The translations under genes were made by a program, and so were the position numbers. A stretch of 9,704 bases of DNA from Candidatus Margulisiibacteriota bacterium (lineage in GTDB: Bacteria; Margulisbacteria; WOR-1; XYC2-FULL-46-14; JAHJBW01): assembly GCA_018813405.1 (NCBI GenBank), contig JAHJBW010000110.1:1-9704 (forward strand), in the 5' to 3' direction. Of this stretch, positions 6,039 to 9,704 are shown piece after piece. How positions within the stretch are numbered: the first letter of the stretch is position 1; each line of letters opens with the position of its first letter. A model generated the notes under the pieces. That model ran no database searches. It had not been told where the DNA came from and saw nothing but the letters and a program-made list of their open reading frames with translations.

Positions 6039-6067
6039 ATTATACTCCCAGGGGATAATAAATGCAA
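6039..6067 (-). promoter_or_regulatory. Promoter of the initiator tRNA and leftward genes
   Basis: On the minus strand a perfect TATAAT (6039-6044) has TTGCAT (6062-6067) as -35 with 17-bp spacing. Transcription would begin near 6032, about 17 nt before the mature tRNA 5' end at 6015. The -35 overlaps the first codons of gmhA. This is the only clear promoter before the tRNA-cyclase-rpoN-regulator-lhgO series. Confidence 0.65.
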
Positions 6068-6631
6068 GGAAGCATACAAGCGGAAATATCACAGAATATC
6101 GAGCTAAACAAGAAAGTTCTTGAAACTCTGCCGCCAAAAATTGAGGCCGCGGTTGCCGCTCTGGTAAATGCCCTCAAAGCTGGCAACAAGCTTTTGATCT
6201 GCGGGAACGGCGGCTCGGCCGCCGACTCTCAGCATATTGCCGCAGAATTTATCGGCCGATTCCTGAAGGAAAGAAAGCCCCTTCCCGCCATAGCGTTGAG
6301 CACCAACACATCAATATTGACCTGTCTGGGCAACGACTACGGTTTTGATATTATCTTTGCCCGCCAGGTAGAAGGTCTTGGTCAAAAAGGCGACGTTCTG
6401 TTGGGTATTTCCACTTCAGGCAATTCGGAAAATGTGGTAAAGGCCTTCCAAAAAGCCAGATCAATGGGCATAAAGACCATTGCCCTCACCGGCTGCGGCG
6501 GCGGCAAAATGGCAAAAGAAGCCGACATTAACATTATCGTCCCCTCGGACAAAACCCCAAAGATACAGGAAGCCCACTTGATGATCTACCATATAATATG
6601 CCAGCTTGTGGAAAGCGAGATGTGCAAATGA
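6062..6631 (+). CDS. gmhA: Sedoheptulose-7-phosphate isomerase (phosphoheptose isomerase)
   Basis: First committed step of heptose synthesis in the cytoplasm: sedoheptulose 7-phosphate to D-glycero-D-manno-heptose 7-phosphate. The 189-residue length is normal for GmhA. It is a single SIS domain with the phosphate-binding signatures CGNGGSAADSQHIAAEF (47-63) and GISTSGNSENV (115-125), and TGCGGG (143-148). By spacing to the E. coli enzyme, the metal/catalytic residues are H58, E62, Q169 and H177. The start has AGGGG 7 nt upstream. The stop overlaps the gmhB start by 4 bases (ATGA). DiaA and other SIS proteins are relatives, but the gmhB and hldE neighbours settle the assignment. Confidence 0.95.
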   Translation: MQGSIQAEISQNIELNKKVLETLPPKIEAAVAALVNALKAGNKLLICGNGGSAADSQHIAAEFIGRFLKERKPLPAIALSTNTSILTCLGNDYGFDIIFARQVEGLGQKGDVLLGISTSGNSENVVKAFQKARSMGIKTIALTGCGGGKMAKEADINIIVPSDKTPKIQEAHLMIYHIICQLVESEMCK

Positions 6632-7191
6632 GCCTCAAAGCTGTCTTTTTGGACAAGGACGGCACCATTAGCCGCGACGTCGGATATTTGAACGATCCCG
6701 ACAAGCTCGAAATATTCCCTTATTCCGCCGCGGCTATTAAAATGCTCAACAACGCCGGCTACAGGGTATTCGTTATCAGCAACCAGGCAGGCATTGCCAG
6801 GGGCCTTTTGACCGAGAACATTTTGCAGGCAATAGACAAAAAGATGATCAGGACCCTGCTCGGCCAGGGCGCTATCATCGACGCTGTTTACTATTGCCCC
6901 CACCATCCACAACACGGCACCTATCCCTTCAGGAAAGAATGCGACTGCAGAAAACCGGGGTCCGGCATGCTCAAAAAAGCGGTAAAATCTTATGATATAG
7001 ATGTTGCCGCTTCATTTATGGTCGGGGATAAAAAGACCGACATTGACGCCGGCAAGGACCTGGGCGTAAAGACAATATTGATACATACCGGCTACGGAAA
7101 AGATGAAGAAAAAAAATTCGCGCCAGGCAACAGGCCGGATCATGTTGCGGACAACCTGTTTGAAGCGGTAAAATGGATATTAGTCCAATGA
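6628..7191 (+). CDS. gmhB: D-glycero-D-manno-heptose 1,7-bisphosphate 7-phosphatase
   Basis: Removes the 7-phosphate from heptose 1,7-bisphosphate between the kinase and adenylyltransferase steps of HldE. This 187-residue HAD-superfamily phosphatase has the catalytic motif FLDKDGT (nucleophile D9, acid/base D11), motif II SNQAG (51-55), and motif IV VGDKKTDIDAG (D134, D138). The GmhB-type zinc loop is intact: C90 and H92 in CPHHP, C105 and C107 in CDCRKPG. HisB-N phosphatases share these motifs, but the operon context fixes the role. I chose ATG 6628, which overlaps the gmhA stop as ATGA and puts the catalytic strand at the usual place; an upstream ATG at 6598 would add ten atypical residues. 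The 3' end overlaps hldE in the same way. The anomer preference (alpha or beta) cannot be read from the sequence with confidence. Confidence 0.95.
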   Translation: MSLKAVFLDKDGTISRDVGYLNDPDKLEIFPYSAAAIKMLNNAGYRVFVISNQAGIARGLLTENILQAIDKKMIRTLLGQGAIIDAVYYCPHHPQHGTYPFRKECDCRKPGSGMLKKAVKSYDIDVAASFMVGDKKTDIDAGKDLGVKTILIHTGYGKDEEKKFAPGNRPDHVADNLFEAVKWILVQ

Positions 7192-8645
7192 AAGACTTAA
7201 AAAAGATAGTACCCTCTTTTGAAGGGAAAAAGGTCCTGGTCCTGGGAGATATTATGCTGGACGAGCATATTTGGAGCAATGTCAGCAGAATTTCTCCCGA
7301 GGCCCCCGTGCCAGTAGCGGACGTAAAAGAGATCACCCATGTGCCCGGCGGCTGCGGCAATGTTGCCGCCAACATTAAAGCCCTGGGGGGGATACCCTTC
7401 CTTTGCGGGGTTATTGGCAGCGACAGTTCGGCCGACAAACTTGGCGCGGCGCTGAAAAAGCTTGGCATCTCCTCAGAGAACATTATCCGCTCCTCCGAAA
7501 GGCCAACTATATTAAAGTCAAGGATAATCGCGTCAAGCCAGCAGGTGGTAAGGGTGGACAGGGAAGACCGCGGCACGCTTTCTTCCGCTCTCGAAAAAAG
7601 GATACTGGCGCAGGTAGAGCGGCTGGCTTCAAAGATGGATGCGATAATACTTTCAGACTACAACAAAGGCCTGCTTGGCGAAAAGATATGCCGACGCGCC
7701 ATTGCGCTGGCAATAAAACATAAAAAGCCCCTGGCTGTTGACCCTAAAGGCGCCGACTATTCAAAATACCATGGCGCCACTGTCATAACCCCCAACCTGC
7801 TTGAGGCCGAGATCGCTTCCGCACTAAAGATCATCAATGACACAGCCCTTGTCCAGGCAGGGAGCAGGCTTTTGATCAATACAAAGGCCGTAAACATCAT
7901 AATTACGCGCGGCAAGGACGGGATGAGCGTTTTCACCAGGGGCGCCAAGCCTTTTCATATTGATGCCGTCCCGCGCGAAGTTTTCGATATCACAGGCGCA
8001 GGCGACACCGTCATCGCCACGCTCTCACTGGCGCTTGCCTGCGGAGCATCTGTTTCTGATTCGGCCCTGCTTTCAAACTACGCGGCTTCCATAGCCGTCA
8101 GCAAGATCGGCACCCAGCCGGTCTTTAAAGACGAGCTCGAGGTGGCGCTAGAAGAAAAAGAACCCATGGGCCAAAAGATAAAAAGCAGGGGCGATCTGAA
8201 AAAGATATGCAAGATATTGAGACAGCGCGGGGTCAGGATAGTTTTCACCAACGGCTGTTTCGATATCCTTCACCTGGGCCACGTTAGATACTTAAAAGAG
8301 GCCAAAAAGCTGGGCGATGTACTGATAATCGGCCTAAATTCCGACTCGTCGGTCAAAAAGATCAAGGACAAAGACAGACCCTATGTTTCCGAACTGGAAC
8401 GCGCCGAGATACTGGCGTCGCTGGAATGCGTGGACTATGTTTCAATATTTTCCGAAACCCGGCCGGACCCCCTTATAAGGGTTATCAGGCCCGATGTTCA
8501 CGTGAAGGGCGGAGATTACAAGATCAGCCAGCTGCCGGAAAGAAAAATGGCGGAAAAATTGGGGGCCCGAGTGGTGGTCATTCCTCCTGTCAAAGGCAGA
8601 TCAACGACCACGTTAATAAAGAAAATAATGGGAAGGGAGAAATAA
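7188..8645 (+). CDS. hldE: Bifunctional heptose-7-phosphate kinase / heptose-1-phosphate adenylyltransferase
   Basis: The 485-residue fusion phosphorylates heptose 7-phosphate at C1 and, after GmhB, transfers AMP to form ADP-heptose. The N-terminal ribokinase (PfkB) domain, about 1-325, shows LVLGDIMLDEHIW (17-29), the PGGCGNVAANI glycine motif (53-63) and DITGAGDT (267-274) with catalytic base D273. The C-terminal cytidylyltransferase-like domain, about 345-485, begins with FTNGCFDILHLGHVRYL (353-369, with HLGH at 362-365) and ends with GRSTTTLI (470-477). E. coli HldE is of similar size and the same domain order. The ATG at 7188 overlaps the gmhB stop as ATGA, repeating the gmhA/gmhB junction; the ATG at 7173 would add five residues and cannot be excluded. 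The next gene starts one base after its stop. The epimerase HldD, needed for the L-glycero form, is not in the window. Confidence 0.96.
   Translation: MKDLKKIVPSFEGKKVLVLGDIMLDEHIWSNVSRISPEAPVPVADVKEITHVPGGCGNVAANIKALGGIPFLCGVIGSDSSADKLGAALKKLGISSENIIRSSERPTILKSRIIASSQQVVRVDREDRGTLSSALEKRILAQVERLASKMDAIILSDYNKGLLGEKICRRAIALAIKHKKPLAVDPKGADYSKYHGATVITPNLLEAEIASALKIINDTALVQAGSRLLINTKAVNIIITRGKDGMSVFTRGAKPFHIDAVPREVFDITGAGDTVIATLSLALACGASVSDSALLSNYAASIAVSKIGTQPVFKDELEVALEEKEPMGQKIKSRGDLKKICKILRQRGVRIVFTNGCFDILHLGHVRYLKEAKKLGDVLIIGLNSDSSVKKIKDKDRPYVSELERAEILASLECVDYVSIFSETRPDPLIRVIRPDVHVKGGDYKISQLPERKMAEKLGARVVVIPPVKGRSTTTLIKKIMGREK
8633..8639 (+). promoter_or_regulatory. Ribosome binding site of the TPR gene within hldE
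   Basis: AAGGGAG ends 7 nt before the ATG at 8647 and overlaps the last hldE codons. This is the strongest Shine-Dalgarno in the rightward operon, whose gmhB and hldE starts rely on stop-start overlaps instead. It suggests the TPR protein is translated independently and possibly at a higher level. Confidence 0.75.
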
Positions 8646-8646
8646 A

Positions 8647-9261
8647 ATGAAAAATGCTCTAAGACTTTCCGCTGCTGCAATGATGGCGCTTTTGATCTTC
8701 TTTGCGTCCCTGACCCATGCCTGGCAGATAACAAAACCTTTGCAGGATGAAATAAAACAAAAACAGGCGCTGGTAAAGGCCAATCCCGACGATCCGTTCG
8801 CCAGGTTCGACCTTGCCATTACCTATGCCTACACCAACAGGATAGAAGAAGGATGGAGCGAACTGAAAAAGGTCAATGATCTCGACCCAAACTTTAAAAA
8901 AGAAGCCCTCGATAAATACCTGGTCCTGGCAGAAGCCTACCCCAACGACTGGCGCGTCCATTATCGGCTGGCCTTTGCCTATTATTTCAATGATAAAAAG
9001 CCCAAAGCCATTGAAGAGCTGAAAAAGGTCATCGAACTTGATCCCTACAATGTTTTTGCCTACGGCTACATTGGTCTAATTCAGGGCGAAATGGACCAGG
9101 TGGACGCTGCCATATACAGCGTAAAAAAGGGCCTGGAGATCGACCCGCAGGTAGCCGCCCTCCATCTTTTGCTTTCACAGGCCTACTATAAAAAGGGCAA
9201 GACCTGGGAGGGTTTTTGGGAAGGCGCGGAAGCTGTGCGATTAAAGGCCCTGGGATACTAG
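8647..9261 (+). CDS. Secreted or periplasmic tetratricopeptide-repeat protein
   Basis: A 204-residue protein of unknown specific function. Residues 1-25 form a Sec signal peptide: KNALR, a hydrophobic core around 8-22, and a likely cleavage after THA (AxA-like, 25/26). There is no lipobox cysteine, so it should be soluble in the periplasm or remain anchored by an uncleaved signal. The rest is helical and made of TPR units at about 50-83, 102-135, 136-169 and 170-203, with typical signatures such as AIEELKKVIELDPYNVFAYGYIG (split across the second and third units) and GLEIDPQVAALHLLL. TPR proteins are protein-protein scaffolds. Lying between hldE and an lptC-like gene in one run, it may assist envelope or LPS assembly, but this is inference from position only. 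Confidence 0.85.
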   Translation: MKNALRLSAAAMMALLIFFASLTHAWQITKPLQDEIKQKQALVKANPDDPFARFDLAITYAYTNRIEEGWSELKKVNDLDPNFKKEALDKYLVLAEAYPNDWRVHYRLAFAYYFNDKKPKAIEELKKVIELDPYNVFAYGYIGLIQGEMDQVDAAIYSVKKGLEIDPQVAALHLLLSQAYYKKGKTWEGFWEGAEAVRLKALGY

Positions 9262-9266
9262 CATAA

Positions 9267-9704
9267 ATGGATCTGGCAAAAAAACTGCTCTATCTGCTCT
9301 TTTTCGGGGGAATATTATTCCTTTTTATATGGGCGGTCTACGTCCCCAAAGAAGATGTCTCCAAACGCATAAGCAGTATCCTGGAAGAGCAGGTAGAGCG
9401 CCAGGACGTATACTTTGAAGGCGTCACATTACAAGAAGTTTACGGCGGCCAGAAATTCTGGGAGATCAAGGCAAGATCATCCAGCATTAACAAAGACTCT
9501 AATATAGCAACTCTGGAGGCCGCTACCGGTACATTTTTTGAGAAAAATAAGCCTGTATTGAATTTCATAGCACCCCGCGCATTGTGGAATATGGACAAAA
9601 AAGAGATATATCTTTTGAACCCAATCGGTTATGACGTTGCCATGGAAAAAGACATAAAAAACCTGTTGGCCCGGCAAAAGGAAAAACACTTCCTGGAACT
9701 GCCG
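9267..9704 (+). CDS. lptC: LptC-like LPS export protein, 3' end off the window
   Basis: The 146 visible codons start at ATG 9267, 5 bp after the TPR stop, and run open to the window edge. Residues about 7-25 form a single transmembrane helix (LLYLLFFGGILFLFIWAVY) after a short positive N-terminus, giving an inner-membrane anchor with a periplasmic domain. Then come EGVTLQEVYGGQKFWEIKA, ATLEAATGTFFEKNKPVLNF and APRALWNMDKKEIYLLNPI. This beta-strand pattern (a description of what the molecule contains, then xxWxxxAxxA-like strands) is that of the LptC/LptA beta-jellyroll family, whose members carry LPS from LptB2FG across the periplasm. About 40 to 60 residues are probably missing compared with typical LptC. 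Sequence conservation in this family is low, so the call rests on topology, motif style and the LPS genes upstream; lptA or lptB would be expected next. Confidence 0.75.
   Translation, partial: MDLAKKLLYLLFFGGILFLFIWAVYVPKEDVSKRISSILEEQVERQDVYFEGVTLQEVYGGQKFWEIKARSSSINKDSNIATLEAATGTFFEKNKPVLNFIAPRALWNMDKKEIYLLNPIGYDVAMEKDIKNLLARQKEKHFLELP

Noticed and set aside
7016..7576. A 186-codon minus-strand open frame across gmhB and hldE
   Set aside because: It is antisense to two genes with intact catalytic motifs and crosses their junction.
1..9704. CRISPR array, transposon, prophage, toxin-antitoxin or defence genes
   Set aside because: I found no regularly spaced repeats, terminal inverted repeats, transposase or defence domains on either strand; all long frames are accounted for by core metabolism, regulation and envelope genes.

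Overview
The window reads as ordinary chromosome from a diderm (LPS-bearing) bacterium: it carries the ADP-heptose pathway genes gmhA, gmhB and hldE plus an LptC-like LPS transport gene. The ahcY product is of the short type common in archaea, Thermotoga-like and many uncultivated deep-branching bacteria. Base composition looks balanced and even along the window. An uncultivated diderm lineage (for example Margulisbacteria/Saganbacteria or Omnitrophota) would fit, but this is a guess from protein style, not a demonstrated placement. I see no insertion sequence, CRISPR array, phage gene, toxin-antitoxin pair or defence system.

Left half (minus strand). Reading leftwards from about 6040: an initiator tRNA-Met, a cyclase-family (kynurenine-formamidase-like) metal hydrolase starting 6 nt after the tRNA CCA end, rpoN (sigma-54), an NtrC-type sigma-54 activator with a receiver domain, and an L-2-hydroxyglutarate-oxidase-like FAD enzyme. 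rpoN/regulator and regulator/oxidase each overlap by one base (TAATG and TGATG), so these three are almost surely one translationally coupled operon. The tRNA and cyclase probably belong to the same transcript. After a 237-bp gap holding a hairpin and a good extended -10 promoter comes ahcY (S-adenosylhomocysteine hydrolase), which runs off the left edge only a few codons before its expected end.

Right half (plus strand). gmhA-gmhB-hldE are chained by 4-base ATGA overlaps. They make the ADP-heptose precursor of the LPS inner core: isomerase, then kinase, phosphatase and adenylyltransferase. The epimerase gene hldD is not in the window. A secreted TPR protein follows with only 1 bp between genes, then an LptC-like membrane-anchored LPS transport protein cut by the right edge.

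The two halves are fired from a 46-bp gap (6016-6061). It contains two perfect TATAAT boxes on opposite strands arranged as a palindrome, so the two promoters overlap and probably compete for RNA polymerase. The points most worth a second look are this symmetric promoter, the A29-U41 pair in the initiator tRNA, the tRNA-cyclase junction with no ribosome binding site, and the rpoN-plus-activator operon without a visible sensor kinase.
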